This document shows, piece by piece, positions 51,081 to 61,939 of a stretch of 64,000 nt of DNA (position 1 is its first letter; every line of letters starts with the position of its first letter). The stretch is from Citrobacter portucalensis. GTDB lineage: Bacteria > Pseudomonadota > Gammaproteobacteria > Enterobacterales > Enterobacteriaceae. The notes under the pieces are model-generated. The model searched no databases. It was not told the DNA's origin and worked only from the letters and a program-made list of their open reading frames with translations. Location of the stretch: assembly GCF_002042885.1 (NCBI RefSeq), contig NZ_MVFY01000005.1, positions 124,001 through 188,000 on the forward strand, read 5' to 3'. The position numbers and the translations under genes were made by a program.

Positions 51081-52271
51081 TCACCGTTTTTGAGCGCGAC
51101 TGGCGTAAAGATAGAAGAGAATTGAGCAGGTAGCGCAAAATGCGATCGACCATATCATTGGCCAGGCCGAGTTAAAGGTCGCCAGAGACAACAGGGCCCC
51201 GACAATGGCGCCAATGCCAAAGCGGAATGTCCCAGCCAGCGATGACGCCGTTCCTGCCATATGCGGAAATTCATCCAGAATAACCGCCATGGCGTTTGAT
51301 GACACCATCGATACACAGCCAACAAACGCCGCAACGCCAACGACCAGAGCCCAGAACCCCAGCCCAAACAGTGCGCTAAAGACCATCCATCCCGCCATCA
51401 CGAACTGGATCCACAGACCGGTACGGAACATATTCAATGCCCCAACCCGACGCACAAAGCGACTGTTGATGATAGTCATCACGAACAGGAATACGATGTT
51501 CAGTGCGAAGTAATAACCGAAATGCTGCGGTGAAACGTGGTTGATCTCAATGTAAACAAAGGGTCCGGCGCTCAGAAACGAGAACATCCCGGCAAAGCTG
51601 AACCCGCTGGCCAGCATATAGCTCAGCACTCGTTTATGACGAAACAGCGAGGCAAAGTTGCCAATAGTGGTACGCAGGCGAAACGGCTGGCGACGCTCTA
51701 CAGGCAGGGTCTCTTTGATCAGCGTAAAGATCATCACCGACGCCAGAACAGCCGCCATGGCGAGGATCCAAAAGATATAGTGCCAGCTAAGCCATACCAG
51801 CACCCAACCACCCACGATAGGTGCCAACAAAGGCGCAATTGTCGTGACCAGCATGACGAATGACATCATGCGTGAGAACTCTTCCTTCGGATAGATATCG
51901 CGCATCAGGGCGTTGATAACCACGCTCGCCGCCGCGGCAGCCAGACCGTGGAAGAAACGCATCACGATCAGTTGATCAATAGTTTGCGCCAGGGCGCAGG
52001 CCACTGCCGCCGCCGCAAACACCAGCGTTCCGCCCAGAATCACCGGCTTGCGCCCAATGCTGTCAGCCATTGGGCCATAGAGCAACTGCCCCACTGCAAA
52101 CCCCAGAATATAGGTACTGAGGGTCATCTGCGCGCTACCCGCAGGCACACCAAACTGTTCTGAGATAACAGGTAGCGCCGGAAGATACATATCAATCGAC
52201 AACGGCATCAGCATGGCTAACAAGCCAAGGATAAAGACTATGGCAATTGACGAGTTCTGCCGGGTGGTCAC
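51081..52271 (-). CDS. bcr: Bcr, bicyclomycin/sulfonamide-resistance MFS efflux protein
   Basis: Twelve-span proton-driven drug exporter of the DHA1 family; it confers bicyclomycin resistance and exports cysteine in E. coli. It has 396 residues, as in E. coli. Motifs [23 protein letters not shown] (MFS motif A) and [21 protein letters not shown] are conserved. It starts 15 nt after rsuA, so it is probably cotranscribed. Confidence 0.95.
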   Translation of the reverse strand: MTTRQNSSIAIVFILGLLAMLMPLSIDMYLPALPVISEQFGVPAGSAQMTLSTYILGFAVGQLLYGPMADSIGRKPVILGGTLVFAAAAVACALAQTIDQLIVMRFFHGLAAAAASVVINALMRDIYPKEEFSRMMSFVMLVTTIAPLLAPIVGGWVLVWLSWHYIFWILAMAAVLASVMIFTLIKETLPVERRQPFRLRTTIGNFASLFRHKRVLSYMLASGFSFAGMFSFLSAGPFVYIEINHVSPQHFGYYFALNIVFLFVMTIINSRFVRRVGALNMFRTGLWIQFVMAGWMVFSALFGLGFWALVVGVAAFVGCVSMVSSNAMAVILDEFPHMAGTASSLAGTFRFGIGAIVGALLSLATFNSAWPMIWSIAFCATCSILFYLYASRAQKR

Positions 52272-52286
52272 ATTTAGCTCCTGAAA

Positions 52287-52994
52287 TTAACGCGGGGTTA
52301 AGTTAACGCTGGCGATTTCTTCTTCGGTCAATGGACGGTATTCACCCGGCTCCAGATCGTCATCAAGCCTGATGTCACCAATTCGTTCACGGTGCAGTTC
52401 CACAACGTGGTTACCCACCGCGGCAAACATACGTTTTACCTGATGATAACGCCCTTCGCTGATGGTCAATCGCACCTGAGTTGGCGTAATGACCTCCAGA
52501 ACAGCCGGTTTGGTCAGGTCTTTTTCATTATGCAACTGTACGCCATGGGCAAACTGCTCGGCGGTATCGTCTGCCACTGGCGACTCCAGCGTCACCAGAT
52601 AGGTTTTCTCACAATGGTGACGAGGAGAGGTGATACGATGCGACCACTGTCCGTCATCGGTCATCAGTACCAGTCCGGTGGTGTCGATATCCAGACGCCC
52701 TGCCGCATGCAATTTGTAGGCAACCGGTTCATCAAGGAAATAGAGCACCGTCGGATGATCCGGATCATCCGTTGAGCAAACATAACCCTGAGGCTTATTC
52801 AGCATAAAATAGCGCGGGCCATTTTGTTGAACCAGGGAATTACCGTCATATTCGACGTCGTGTTCTGGTAGCAGCTTAAAGGCACTGTTTTTAACGATTT
52901 CACCGTCGACGGTAACGCGGTTAGCACGGATCTCACGCCCGGCAATAGCGCGGCTGACGCCGAGTTGCTGAGCGATAAATTTATCAAGTCGCAT
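52287..52994 (-). CDS. rsuA: RsuA, 16S rRNA pseudouridine(516) synthase
   Basis: Modifies U516 of 16S rRNA during 30S assembly. The 235 residues start with an S4-type RNA-binding domain ([22 protein letters not shown]). The catalytic Asp is in [35 protein letters not shown] is the family C-terminal motif. It is slightly longer than E. coli RsuA (231). It is divergent from radD. Confidence 0.95.
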   Translation of the reverse strand: MRLDKFIAQQLGVSRAIAGREIRANRVTVDGEIVKNSAFKLLPEHDVEYDGNSLVQQNGPRYFMLNKPQGYVCSTDDPDHPTVLYFLDEPVAYKLHAAGRLDIDTTGLVLMTDDGQWSHRITSPRHHCEKTYLVTLESPVADDTAEQFAHGVQLHNEKDLTKPAVLEVITPTQVRLTISEGRYHQVKRMFAAVGNHVVELHRERIGDIRLDDDLEPGEYRPLTEEEIASVNLTPR

Positions 52995-53145
52995 GAGTGT
53001 GATTTTTGCCTGTAAAAATACGAGAAGCGGGTTTACGCCCGAAAAGTGGGACTATTATCCGCCCAGTATAGCGGTGTTACACCATCCCTCAAGGGAAATG
53101 ATTCATGGCATACTATACATTGTTGCTGTTTACCTTAATGAGCTC

Positions 53146-54906
53146 ATGATTTTTACTCTTCGCCCGTACCAAAAAGAAGCCGTGGACGCCACGCTCAACC
53201 ATTTTCGCCACCACCGCACCCCGGCGGTTATCGTCCTGCCAACCGGCGCGGGCAAAAGTCTGGTGATTGCAGAACTGGCCCGCGTGGCACGTGGTCGCGT
53301 ACTGGTACTGGCGCACGTCAAAGAACTGGTCGCACAAAACCATGCCAAATATTGTGCGCTGGGGCTGGAAGCCGATATTTTTGCCGCAGGCCTGAAGCGT
53401 AAAGAGAGCCACGGGAAAGTGGTCTTTGGCAGCGTACAGTCGGTAGCGCGTAATCTGGACGCCTTTCAGGGAGAATTCTCACTGCTGATCGTCGATGAAT
53501 GCCATCGTATTGGCGATGATGAAGAGAGTCAGTATCAGCAAATCCTCACTCACCTGACTAAAGTAAATCCCCACTTACGTCTGCTCGGGCTTACCGCCAC
53601 GCCTTTTCGTTTGGGCAAGGGCTGGATTTATCATTTTCATTATCATGGTATGGTGCGCGGCGATGAAAAAGCGCTGTTTCGCGACTGCATTTATGAATTA
53701 CCGCTGCGCTACATGATTAAACACGGCTACCTGACGCCGCCAGAACGCCTCGACATGCCGGTCGTGCAGTATGACTTTAGCCGCCTGCAGGCGCAGAGTA
53801 ACGGCCTGTTTAGCGAAGCGGATCTGAATCAGGAGCTGAAAAAGCAGCAACGAATAACGCCGCATATCATCAGCCAGATTGTCGAGTTTGCCCAAACCCG
53901 CAAAGGGGTGATGATTTTCGCCGCCACCGTTGAGCACGCCAAAGAAATTCTGGGCCTGCTGCCCGCTGACGACGCCGCGCTAATCACTGGGGATACGCCA
54001 GGCGCTGAGCGCGACGTGCTGATTGAAGAGTTCAAAGCCCAGCGCTTTCGCTATCTGGTGAATGTGTCGGTCCTGACCACCGGCTTTGATGCCCCGCACG
54101 TTGACCTTATCGCCATTCTGCGCCCGACGGAATCAGTTAGCCTTTACCAACAAATTGTCGGTCGTGGGTTGCGCCTTGCACCGGGTAAAACCGACTGTCT
54201 GATCCTCGATTATGCCGGCAACCCGCACGATCTGTACGCACCGGAAGTGGGTGCACCGAAAGGGAAAAGCGACAACGTTCCGGTACAGGTGTTCTGTCCT
54301 GCCTGCGGATTTGCAAACACCTTCTGGGGCAAAACCACGGCAGACGGCACGCTGATTGAACATTTTGGCCGCCGCTGCCAGGGATGGTTTGAAGATGATG
54401 ACGGCCATCGCGAACAGTGCGATTTTCGTTTCCGTTTTAAAAACTGTCCACAGTGCAACGCGGAAAATGACATTGCTGCCCGCCGTTGTCGGGAGTGCGA
54501 CACGGTGCTGGTTGACCCGGATGACATGCTGAAAGCCGCGCTCAGGCTCAAAGATGCGCTGGTCCTGCGCTGTAGTGGTATGGTGTTACAAAACGGGCAG
54601 GATGATAAAGGCGAATGGCTGAAAATCACCTATTACGATGAAGATGGCGCTGACGTCAGCGAACGCTTTCGCCTGCACACTCCCGCGCAGCGTACGGCCT
54701 TCGAACAACTGTTTATTCGCCCGCACACCCGAACACCCGGTATACCCTTACGCTGGATAACCGCCGCCGATATCCTCAATCAGCAGGCGTTGTTACGGCA
54801 TCCTGATTTCGTGGTGGCGCGCATGAAAGGTCAGTACTGGCAGGTCCGTGAAAAGGTCTTCGATTATGAAGGACGCTTTCGTCGGGCACATGAATTACGC
54901 GGTTAA
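53146..54906 (+). CDS. radD: RadD (YejH), superfamily 2 DNA helicase-like repair protein
   Basis: Helicase-related ATPase that promotes RecA-mediated strand exchange and survival of double-strand breaks. The start at 53146 gives the 586 residues of E. coli RadD. It has Walker A (LPTGAGKS), motif II DECH ([11 protein letters not shown]), LGLTATPFR and the helicase C motif [13 protein letters not shown]. Cys-rich zinc modules follow ([24 protein letters not shown]). An in-frame upstream extension overlapping rsuA is not supported. Confidence 0.93.
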   Translation: MIFTLRPYQKEAVDATLNHFRHHRTPAVIVLPTGAGKSLVIAELARVARGRVLVLAHVKELVAQNHAKYCALGLEADIFAAGLKRKESHGKVVFGSVQSVARNLDAFQGEFSLLIVDECHRIGDDEESQYQQILTHLTKVNPHLRLLGLTATPFRLGKGWIYHFHYHGMVRGDEKALFRDCIYELPLRYMIKHGYLTPPERLDMPVVQYDFSRLQAQSNGLFSEADLNQELKKQQRITPHIISQIVEFAQTRKGVMIFAATVEHAKEILGLLPADDAALITGDTPGAERDVLIEEFKAQRFRYLVNVSVLTTGFDAPHVDLIAILRPTESVSLYQQIVGRGLRLAPGKTDCLILDYAGNPHDLYAPEVGAPKGKSDNVPVQVFCPACGFANTFWGKTTADGTLIEHFGRRCQGWFEDDDGHREQCDFRFRFKNCPQCNAENDIAARRCRECDTVLVDPDDMLKAALRLKDALVLRCSGMVLQNGQDDKGEWLKITYYDEDGADVSERFRLHTPAQRTAFEQLFIRPHTRTPGIPLRWITAADILNQQALLRHPDFVVARMKGQYWQVREKVFDYEGRFRRAHELRG

Positions 54907-55030
54907 TCGTACTTTTGATTGATGTACCAGCCGTTTGAGTATAGAATCTCGCCCGCTTTTGCATACGCAAAGCAGATCACTTACCTGTTGCTGGGTCGCC
55001 TGTAGCAGGAATTATTAAAGAGAGATTTAA

Positions 55031-55315
<285 letters not shown>

Positions 55316-55332
55316 TCGCCTGGAAGTTGAAG

Positions 55333-55359
55333 AAAACCCCGCCTCGGCGGGGTTTTTTT
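55333..55359 (+). terminator. rplY terminator
   Basis: CCCCGCC and GGCGGGG form a GC-rich stem around a 2-nt turn, flanked by A4 and T7: a strong rho-independent terminator. Confidence 0.95.
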
Positions 55360-55422
55360 ATGCGTTTAATTTAGTTTGACGACATTAAGAGCAACGAGAA
55401 CCCACTTTGCTTTTCCGCTTTC

Positions 55423-56043
55423 TTAAATCTCGTCAAATTCAATTAACGCCTCCCCTAATCGAGGATCTGTAGTTTCCGCTGCTGTAATCATACCTTTAAG
55501 CCGATTGAATAATGCCCGTTGACGAACGCTGGCACTTTCCGGTTTCCACGGCAAAATTCGTATTGGTATAGTTTGCCCTTCATTCAACGCATCAAATACC
55601 TTTTCATTGGTAAGTAAGTCGCCGCCGCTCCATCTCTTGCTATCAAACTGAAAATCAAAAAAGACATGGAGTTCCAGTTCATCTACACGCACTCGACGCT
55701 TTGCATTATCGATGCTTATTTCCACCTTCTCTTTACGTGTCAAAGTAGCATCAAGATTGAGTCCATACCGTTTCAACTGCCCCTTATCGTAATAGTAACT
55801 CATGCTGGAATAGGTTGATTTAAAAGCAAATCCAGTAATAAATAAACCAGTAAATAAGAACAGTGGGCATATGAACAAACTCAGTAACCAGTTGGCACCA
55901 TGAGTATAAAACAGTACCAACGAGAGAACTGTGAACACAATACCAAGCATCAACATCATCAAAAATGTTACAATGTGCGCGTACAAAACCTGCCGAAATA
56001 AACTGAAATTAACAGACGGCTTCTGACGTATTCCTTTACTCAC
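55423..56043 (-). CDS. Unrecognised two-span membrane protein
   Basis: A 206-residue protein starting at GTG, with AGGA 8 nt upstream. Two hydrophobic spans lie at about residues 18-46 and 50-74. They are followed by a soluble, charged and beta-rich domain of about 130 residues (for example KVEISIDNAKRRVRVDELELHVFFDFQFDSKRW), probably cytoplasmic. I recognise no family. Its base composition looks lower in G+C than its neighbours. In E. coli yejK follows rplY directly, so this gene is an insertion there. It starts 27 nt after yejK on the same strand and may be cotranscribed with it. Confidence 0.75.
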   Translation of the reverse strand: MSKGIRQKPSVNFSLFRQVLYAHIVTFLMMLMLGIVFTVLSLVLFYTHGANWLLSLFICPLFLFTGLFITGFAFKSTYSSMSYYYDKGQLKRYGLNLDATLTRKEKVEISIDNAKRRVRVDELELHVFFDFQFDSKRWSGGDLLTNEKVFDALNEGQTIPIRILPWKPESASVRQRALFNRLKGMITAAETTDPRLGEALIEFDEI

Positions 56044-56070
56044 TACTGCGTCCTTTTATGTAGTATGCCC

Positions 56071-57078
56071 TTATTTCCCGCCCGACGTGCGACGCTGGAG
56101 CTGATCGCGCAGGTTCGGCGGCGTACCTTTGATGGTTAAGGTGTCCGTCGCCGGATCCCAGAAAATACGTTCACCCAGTAACATAGCGTCGAAGTTAATG
56201 GTTAACCCACCGCCGCTGCCGGCAAATTTGGTTAACTGACGCAGCGTACTGCGATCCGCAGGGAAGCTCTCTTCCAGCTCGTAGCCTTTATCAGCGGTAA
56301 ATTCGCTGAAGCTGACTTCACTGACGCCGGAAAGCTCTTTAGACAGCGACTCCAGTTCGATCTCTTCACCAGCCTGCAGCTGCTCGTTACAGTAGCTGTA
56401 CACCTGCTGACGCACGTTCTGGCGTTCGGCTTTATCGAGTTGAGCCTCATTGGTAAAGTCATCGAGCGCCTGCAGCAGGCCACGGTTTTGCGCTTTGGCG
56501 TTCAGACCTTCGCTGGCACCGAGGAAATCCATAAAGAAATCGGCGACTTTGCGCCCTACCCGCCCTTTCAGGAACGTCAGATAGCGTGTGGACTCCGGAT
56601 TGGTTTCCCACTCGGTTAAATCAATACGCGCCACGATGTCCGCATGATTGATATCCAGATAGTGCGTCGGGTTGATATCCAGATTTTCATTGACGCGCAT
56701 GCTGCTTAAATTGTTCAGCACGGCGACCAGCAGATACTCTACCGCCAGATAGCGGTAATGGCAGAACAGGACAATGCCGCCGTCGGCAAAAGGATATTTC
56801 GCCAGCTCGTCCCGCAAGCGTCCGGTCGCGGCACGACTAAATGCCAGAAAATCCTCTTCGCCCTGACGCTGTAAACGCAGCGTTTGCGCCAGTTCACTCT
56901 CTTCGCTAAACAGGCCATAGGCTTTATTCTTGGCGCTATACACCCGATGCAACTCAGCCATCATATCGACAACCGTCGCTGTCGGTTCCAGTAATGAATC
57001 GCGCAAGACCAGCTCAAGGTTCTGCTCGTCACGTTTGATAAGCTGGTGCAGGGCAATCTGGTTGATATCCAGACTCAT
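56071..57078 (-). CDS. yejK: YejK (NdpA), nucleoid-associated protein
   Basis: Nucleoid-associated protein that interacts with topoisomerase IV and gyrase. The 335 residues match E. coli YejK, starting [19 protein letters not shown]. The family motifs [19 protein letters not shown] and [19 protein letters not shown] are conserved. It is divergent from yejL across 134 bp. Confidence 0.95.
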   Translation of the reverse strand: MSLDINQIALHQLIKRDEQNLELVLRDSLLEPTATVVDMMAELHRVYSAKNKAYGLFSEESELAQTLRLQRQGEEDFLAFSRAATGRLRDELAKYPFADGGIVLFCHYRYLAVEYLLVAVLNNLSSMRVNENLDINPTHYLDINHADIVARIDLTEWETNPESTRYLTFLKGRVGRKVADFFMDFLGASEGLNAKAQNRGLLQALDDFTNEAQLDKAERQNVRQQVYSYCNEQLQAGEEIELESLSKELSGVSEVSFSEFTADKGYELEESFPADRSTLRQLTKFAGSGGGLTINFDAMLLGERIFWDPATDTLTIKGTPPNLRDQLQRRTSGGK

Positions 57079-57212
57079 GATAAACTCTCCTTTTAGACCG
57101 GGCGGTATTCAACCACCTGCCGGGCAGTGACGCAATAGAAGATAAAAAAGCAGAAAAAAAACTGTCTGTACGGTAATATGTTGCCCTTTCATGAACAGAC
57201 TGATTTCGATTT

Positions 57213-57440
57213 ATGCCACAAATTTCCCGCTATAGTGACGAACACGTTGAACAACTGCTGAATGAGATGCTCAACGTACTGGAAAAACATAAGGCGCCGA
57301 CCGACCTTTCCCTGATGGTTCTGGGAAACATGGTGACTAACCTTATCAATACAAGCATCGCACCGGCCCAGCGCCAGGCGATTGCCAACTCTTTTGCCCG
57401 CGCATTGCAGTCTTCGGTAAACGACGACCAAGCGCATTAA
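57213..57440 (+). CDS. yejL: YejL, UPF0352 protein
   Basis: The 75-residue helical protein matches E. coli YejL; its function is unknown. The conserved segments are [15 protein letters not shown] near the start and [16 protein letters not shown] in the middle. It precedes yejM by 31 nt, so the pair may be an operon. Confidence 0.92.
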   Translation: MPQISRYSDEHVEQLLNEMLNVLEKHKAPTDLSLMVLGNMVTNLINTSIAPAQRQAIANSFARALQSSVNDDQAH

Positions 57441-57471
57441 GAGCCTGCTCCGGGGAAACGAACAACAGTTT

Positions 57472-59232
57472 ATGGTAACTCATCGTCAGCGCTACCGTGA
57501 GAAAGTCTCCCAGATGGTTAGCTGGGGGCACTGGTTTGCCTTGTTCAACATTCTGTTGGCCATGGTTCTCGGTAGCCGTTACCTGTTTGTCGCCGACTGG
57601 CCGACAACCCTTGCAGGTCGTGTTTATTCCTACCTGAGCGTTGTCGGGCATTTTAGCTTTCTGGTGTTTGCCACCTATCTGCTAGTCCTGTTTCCCCTGA
57701 CGTTTATCGTCATGTCCCAGAGGCTGATGCGATTCTTATCAGCTATTCTGGCGACGGCTGGCATGACGCTGTTGTTAATCGACAGCGAAGTTTTCACCCG
57801 CTTCCACCTGCACCTTAACCCGATCGTCTGGGAACTGGTCATTAATCCTGACCAGAACGAAGCGGCGCGTGACTGGCAACTGTTGTTTATCAGCGTGCCG
57901 GTTATCCTGCTAATAGAAATGTTGTTTGCGACCTGGAGCTGGCAAAAGCTGCGCAGCCTGACGCGTCGTCGCCATTTCGCCAAACCGTTAGCGGCATTCT
58001 TCTTCGTTTCTTTTATCGCCTCGCATGTGGTGTATATCTGGGCAGATGCCAATTTCTATCGCCCGATTACCATGCAGCGCGCAAACCTGCCGCTCTCCTA
58101 CCCGATGACGGCGCGTAAGTTTCTGGAAAAACATGGCCTGCTGGATGCGCAAGAGTATCAGCGTCGCCTGATCGAACAGGGTAATCCGGAAGCGGTTTCC
58201 GTGCAGTACCCGCTCAGCGAACTGCACTATCGCGATCTGGGCACCGGCCAGAACGTTCTGCTGATCACCGTAGACGGCCTGAACTACTCACGCTTTGAAA
58301 AACAGATGCCTGCGCTGGCTGAGTTCGCCGGGCAGAATATCTCCTTTACGCGTCACATGAGCTCAGGCAACACCACGGATAACGGGATCTTTGGCCTGTT
58401 CTATGGTGTATCGCCAAGCTACATGGACGGGATTTTGTCGACCCGAACGCCTGCGGCGCTGATCTCTGCACTGAACCAGCAGGGTTATCAGTTAGGGCTA
58501 TTCTCCTCGGATGGCTTTACCAGCCCGCTTTATCGCCAGGCGCTGCTGTCAGACTTCTCCATGCCGAGCGTGCAAACGCAATCTGATGAGCAAACCGCAA
58601 GCCAATGGATTAACTGGCTGGGACGCTACGCGCAGGAAGATAATCGCTGGTTCTCCTGGGTCTCCTTTAATGGGACAAACCTTGATGACAGCAACCAGAA
58701 GAACTTTGCCAAACGCTACGCCAGCGCCGCTCAGGATGTGGATGCCAATATTAACCGTGTTCTTAGCGCCCTGCGCGACTCGGGTAAACTGGACAACACG
58801 GTGGTGATTATTACCGCTGGCCGCGGTGTGCCGCTGACGCAGGAAGAGAACAACTTTGCCTGGTCGCGCGGTCATCTGCAGGTTCCTCTGGTGATTCACT
58901 GGCCGGGAACGCCTGCCCAGCGCATCAATAGTCTGACCGATCATACAGACCTGATGACGACGCTGATGCAGCGCCTGCTGCATGTCAGCACGCCGGCTAA
59001 CGAATATTCGCAGGGGCAGGATTTGTTCAATGCTACACGTCGCCATTACTGGGTGACCGCCGCCGACGGCAGCACGATGGCAGTGACTACGCCAGAGATG
59101 ACGCTGGTGCTGAACAACAACGGAAATTATCAGACCTATGATTTACGTGGCGAGAAAATAAAAGATCAGAAACCGCAGCTCAGCCTGCTGCTACAGGTTC
59201 TGACGGATGAGAAACGATTTATTGCTAACTGA
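57472..59232 (+). CDS. yejM: YejM (PbgA/LapC), LPS-synthesis regulator
   Basis: Essential inner-membrane protein that senses periplasmic-face LPS and controls LpxC turnover through LapB/FtsH. The 586 residues match E. coli YejM. Five N-terminal spans (about residues 18-190) are followed by a basic interfacial segment (SYPMTARKFLEKHGLLD) and a large periplasmic hydrolase-like domain (NVLLITVDGLNYSRFEKQMPAL; SGNTTDNGIFGLFYG). The latter resembles arylsulfatases/LtaS and is catalytically modified. Confidence 0.96.
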   Translation: MVTHRQRYREKVSQMVSWGHWFALFNILLAMVLGSRYLFVADWPTTLAGRVYSYLSVVGHFSFLVFATYLLVLFPLTFIVMSQRLMRFLSAILATAGMTLLLIDSEVFTRFHLHLNPIVWELVINPDQNEAARDWQLLFISVPVILLIEMLFATWSWQKLRSLTRRRHFAKPLAAFFFVSFIASHVVYIWADANFYRPITMQRANLPLSYPMTARKFLEKHGLLDAQEYQRRLIEQGNPEAVSVQYPLSELHYRDLGTGQNVLLITVDGLNYSRFEKQMPALAEFAGQNISFTRHMSSGNTTDNGIFGLFYGVSPSYMDGILSTRTPAALISALNQQGYQLGLFSSDGFTSPLYRQALLSDFSMPSVQTQSDEQTASQWINWLGRYAQEDNRWFSWVSFNGTNLDDSNQKNFAKRYASAAQDVDANINRVLSALRDSGKLDNTVVIITAGRGVPLTQEENNFAWSRGHLQVPLVIHWPGTPAQRINSLTDHTDLMTTLMQRLLHVSTPANEYSQGQDLFNATRRHYWVTAADGSTMAVTTPEMTLVLNNNGNYQTYDLRGEKIKDQKPQLSLLLQVLTDEKRFIAN

Positions 59233-59306
59233 TTAATTATAAATCAATTAGTGAGGCATCCTCTTGCATTCGTAGCGGAAAGCAGTAGTATTAGCAGCCA
59301 TAGCGT

Positions 59307-59383
59307 CGGCACGTAGCGCAGCCTGGTAGCGCACCGTCATGGGGTGTCGGGGGTCGGAGGTTCAAATCCTCTCGTGCCGACCA
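59307..59383 (+). tRNA. proL: tRNA-Pro, anticodon GGG
   Basis: A 77-nt cloverleaf with encoded CCA. The acceptor stem is CGGCACG/CGTGCCG, the D-arm GCGC...GCGC, the anticodon loop ATGGGGT (anticodon GGG, reading CCC and CCU), and the T-loop GGTTCAAATCC. The position between yejM and narP is that of E. coli proL. A terminator follows immediately. Confidence 0.97.
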
Positions 59384-59392
59384 AAAATCCCT

Positions 59393-59423
59393 AAAAAAAC
59401 CAACCCTTGTGGTTGGTTTTTTT
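59393..59423 (+). terminator. Terminator after the tRNA-Pro gene
   Basis: ACCAACC and GGTTGGT pair around a 5-nt loop, followed by T7 and preceded by A7. Confidence 0.92.
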
Positions 59424-59591
59424 ATGTCTGCGATTCCGCATTCCTGAGTTTTACAGCAGCCTTCAGCACAGGTTTTACTACTTACCCATGCACAAATTGG
59501 GGTAAAATTCATCCTCTCATCAGCGCGATGAATCTGGACGATTGATGCGCTGAAAACAATAATGATACTAATAAAAGCTCAGGAGAATAGT

Positions 59592-60239
59592 ATGCCTGAA
59601 GTAACGCCTTTTCGGGTGCTGATTGTCGACGACCACCCACTCATGCGGCGGGGAATTAGTCAATTATTGCAACTGGATCCCGCATTTGACGTAGTCGCTG
59701 AAGCTGGCGACGGCGCAAGTGCTATCGATCTGGCAAACCGTCTGGACCTTGATGTGATCCTGCTGGATCTCAATATGAAAGGTATGAGCGGGCTGGACAC
59801 CCTGAATGCGCTGCGTCGGGACGGCGTCACCGCGCAAATTATTATTCTTACCGTATCGGATGCCGCCAGCGATGTGTACGCCTTAATTGATGCCGGCGCG
59901 GATGGTTATTTACTGAAAGATAGCGATCCTGAAGTCTTGCTGGAAGCCATTCGTAACGGTGCCAAAGGTGGTAAAGCGTTTAGCGCTCGCGTTAGCGAAT
60001 ATCTGCGCGAACGTGACCTGTTTGGTGCGCAGGAAGATCCATTCAGCATTCTCACCGAACGCGAGCTGGATGTATTGCATGAACTTGCTCAGGGACTGTC
60101 GAACAAACAGATTGCATCAGTGCTGAATATTTCCGAACAGACGGTGAAGGTGCATATTCGTAACCTGCTACGCAAACTCAACGTGCGTTCTCGCGTTGCT
60201 GCCACCATCCTGTTTTTGCAAACGCGCGGCATGCAGTAA
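59592..60239 (+). CDS. narP: NarP, nitrate/nitrite response regulator
   Basis: Response regulator phosphorylated by NarQ/NarX that controls nitrate- and nitrite-dependent anaerobic genes. The 215-residue form starts at 59592 behind AGGAG. The receiver domain has acidic pocket VDDHP and phospho-acceptor Asp59 in VILLDLNMKG. A LuxR/FixJ-type HTH follows (LTERELDVLHELAQGLSNKQIASVLNISEQTVKVH). It precedes the ccm genes, known NarP and FNR targets in E. coli, which are on the opposite strand. Confidence 0.96.
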   Translation: MPEVTPFRVLIVDDHPLMRRGISQLLQLDPAFDVVAEAGDGASAIDLANRLDLDVILLDLNMKGMSGLDTLNALRRDGVTAQIIILTVSDAASDVYALIDAGADGYLLKDSDPEVLLEAIRNGAKGGKAFSARVSEYLRERDLFGAQEDPFSILTERELDVLHELAQGLSNKQIASVLNISEQTVKVHIRNLLRKLNVRSRVAATILFLQTRGMQ

Positions 60240-60249
60240 TCAATGAGAT

Positions 60250-60285
60250 GCCGGATGGCGACGCAGTAGCGTCTTATCCGGCCTA
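60250..60285. repeat. REP-like palindromic element
   Basis: GCCGGATGGCGACGC and GTCTTATCCGGCCTAC form the imperfect palindrome of a REP unit in the convergent narP-ccmH gap. Confidence 0.85.
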
Positions 60286-60335
60286 CAAAGCTCGCACAGG
60301 CCCGAAAGCTGCACACCTTCGGGCAATCTGGACTC

Positions 60336-61385
60336 TTACTTCTCCTGCGGCGTTAGTTGCTCCATCGCCTGCTTAATGCTGCGTTCTATCACCGCCCGAC
60401 GGGTATCATTGGCCGGTAATAATTTCAGCATCATCTCCCACGCCGCAACCGCCTCGCCGAAGCGCTGCTGTTCAAAAGCGTTAAACGCGTACATGCTGAG
60501 AACCCGCACGTTGGCATGCTCGCCGCGCACCAGCTGGCGTAACAGCTCCCCTCCCCGGCGGTTATCGTCAGGATCGGATGAACGGGTCAGTGCTTCCGCA
60601 TAACCCAGCGCCGCATCGCTGTTTTTAGGATCCAGTCGATAGGCATTGGCATAGGCTTCAGTGGCCGTACTGGCGTTACCGAGTACCATGCCAATACGCC
60701 CAAGCATGATCCAACCTTCAACGTTTGTAGGATCGGCTTGTAAACGCGTACGCAGCCCCAGCGCCAGACGTGTCATATCCTCTTCATTGAGCGGGTCAGC
60801 TTTCGGATCCAACGCGCGTTCCAGCAGCGCCGGAGCCTGAGCGGTGGCCTGCTGCCAGACCTGAACCTGCTTATAGCTGCCGGTTTCATAATAGCTCACC
60901 GCGCCAACGATCAGCGCCACCACGATGCCGGGTACAAACAACCCAAATCCACCGCGTTTGCCATCCGGGATAACGTCGTCAGGAAACTCTTCCAGCTTCA
61001 CCCGGACGCGTCGGCGAGTACGGGCAAAAATAATCCAGCCGCCCAGACCAATCGCTACCACCGGCATCACCCACAAAAGCACTGTAAGCGGCGTCAACGG
61101 CGGATCGTAGGTGACGAAGTTGCCGTAGCGCGCCACCATGTAGTCGACAATTTCTTTCTGGCTTTTCCCTTCCTGCATCAGTTCGTACACTTTCTGGCGC
61201 AGGTCGGTGGCAATCATCGAGTTAGAATCGGCGATACTGTTGTTCTGACATTTAGGACAGCGCAGCTGTTCGGTAAGCTGACGGAACTGCTGCTCCTGCG
61301 CTTCATCCTTAAACTGCATCACATCGATGGTCGCCAGCGCAGATCCCGAGATAACCAGCATCAGCAGGCCCAGTAAAAATCTCAT
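60336..61385 (-). CDS. ccmH: CcmH, cytochrome c haem lyase component
   Basis: Inner-membrane protein of cytochrome c maturation that reduces and presents the apocytochrome CxxCH for haem ligation. The 349 residues (E. coli 350) fuse two parts. An N-terminal CcmH/CycL-type domain carries the redox motif RCPKCQNNS. Two spans (about residues 100-121 and 148-166) precede a C-terminal CcmI-type TPR domain. Its start overlaps the ccmG stop by 4 bp (ATGA). Confidence 0.95.
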   Translation of the reverse strand: MRFLLGLLMLVISGSALATIDVMQFKDEAQEQQFRQLTEQLRCPKCQNNSIADSNSMIATDLRQKVYELMQEGKSQKEIVDYMVARYGNFVTYDPPLTPLTVLLWVMPVVAIGLGGWIIFARTRRRVRVKLEEFPDDVIPDGKRGGFGLFVPGIVVALIVGAVSYYETGSYKQVQVWQQATAQAPALLERALDPKADPLNEEDMTRLALGLRTRLQADPTNVEGWIMLGRIGMVLGNASTATEAYANAYRLDPKNSDAALGYAEALTRSSDPDDNRRGGELLRQLVRGEHANVRVLSMYAFNAFEQQRFGEAVAAWEMMLKLLPANDTRRAVIERSIKQAMEQLTPQEK

Positions 61386-61939
61386 TGCGCAGCCTCCTTA
61401 CTGTACTTATCCCACAACGGTTTGATCTCGCTCTCCCACACCCTGGCATTCAAATCACCAGCATGGCGATAGCGAATAATACCTTTACCGTCGATCAGGA
61501 ACGTTTCCGGCGCGCCGTACACGCCAAGATCCAGACCGAGCATACCGTCGCCGTCAAACAGGCTTAATGAGTAAGGATTTCCCAGCTCTTTCAGCCAGAC
61601 AATGGCTTTCTGACGATCGTCTTTATAGTTCAGACCCACCACCCGCACGCCTTGCGCAGACAGCTGGTTCAGATACTGATGTTCGGCGCGACAGGTCGGA
61701 CACCAGGTCGCCCAGACGTTCAGCAGTACCGGTTTGCCCTGGGTCAGCACATCGGCCTGATAATGCTGACCCGGATTTTCCAGCGACTCCAGGCGGAATG
61801 TCGGAACGGGTTTGCCGATCAGCGCCGATTCCAGATTCGTGGGATCGTCCCCCTGAGCGTTACGCGCCAGCTGCCACAGCAGCGCCGCAGCAATGATCAG
61901 AAAAATAATAAACGGAATTAACAGTGCGTTGCGCTTCAT
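61382..61939 (-). CDS. ccmG: CcmG (DsbE), thiol:disulfide oxidoreductase
   Basis: Membrane-anchored periplasmic thioredoxin that supplies reducing power for haem attachment. It has 185 residues. The N-terminal anchor is at about residues 6-22. The thioredoxin active site reads ATWCPTCRAEH, and YGAPETFLID contains the cis-proline. It overlaps ccmF and ccmH by 4 bp on each side. Confidence 0.96.
   Translation of the reverse strand: MKRNALLIPFIIFLIIAAALLWQLARNAQGDDPTNLESALIGKPVPTFRLESLENPGQHYQADVLTQGKPVLLNVWATWCPTCRAEHQYLNQLSAQGVRVVGLNYKDDRQKAIVWLKELGNPYSLSLFDGDGMLGLDLGVYGAPETFLIDGKGIIRYRHAGDLNARVWESEIKPLWDKYSKEAAQ

Noticed and set aside
52993..53145. N-terminal extension of radD overlapping rsuA
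   Set aside because: The extra 51 residues are absent from RadD, and the region is the divergent promoter.
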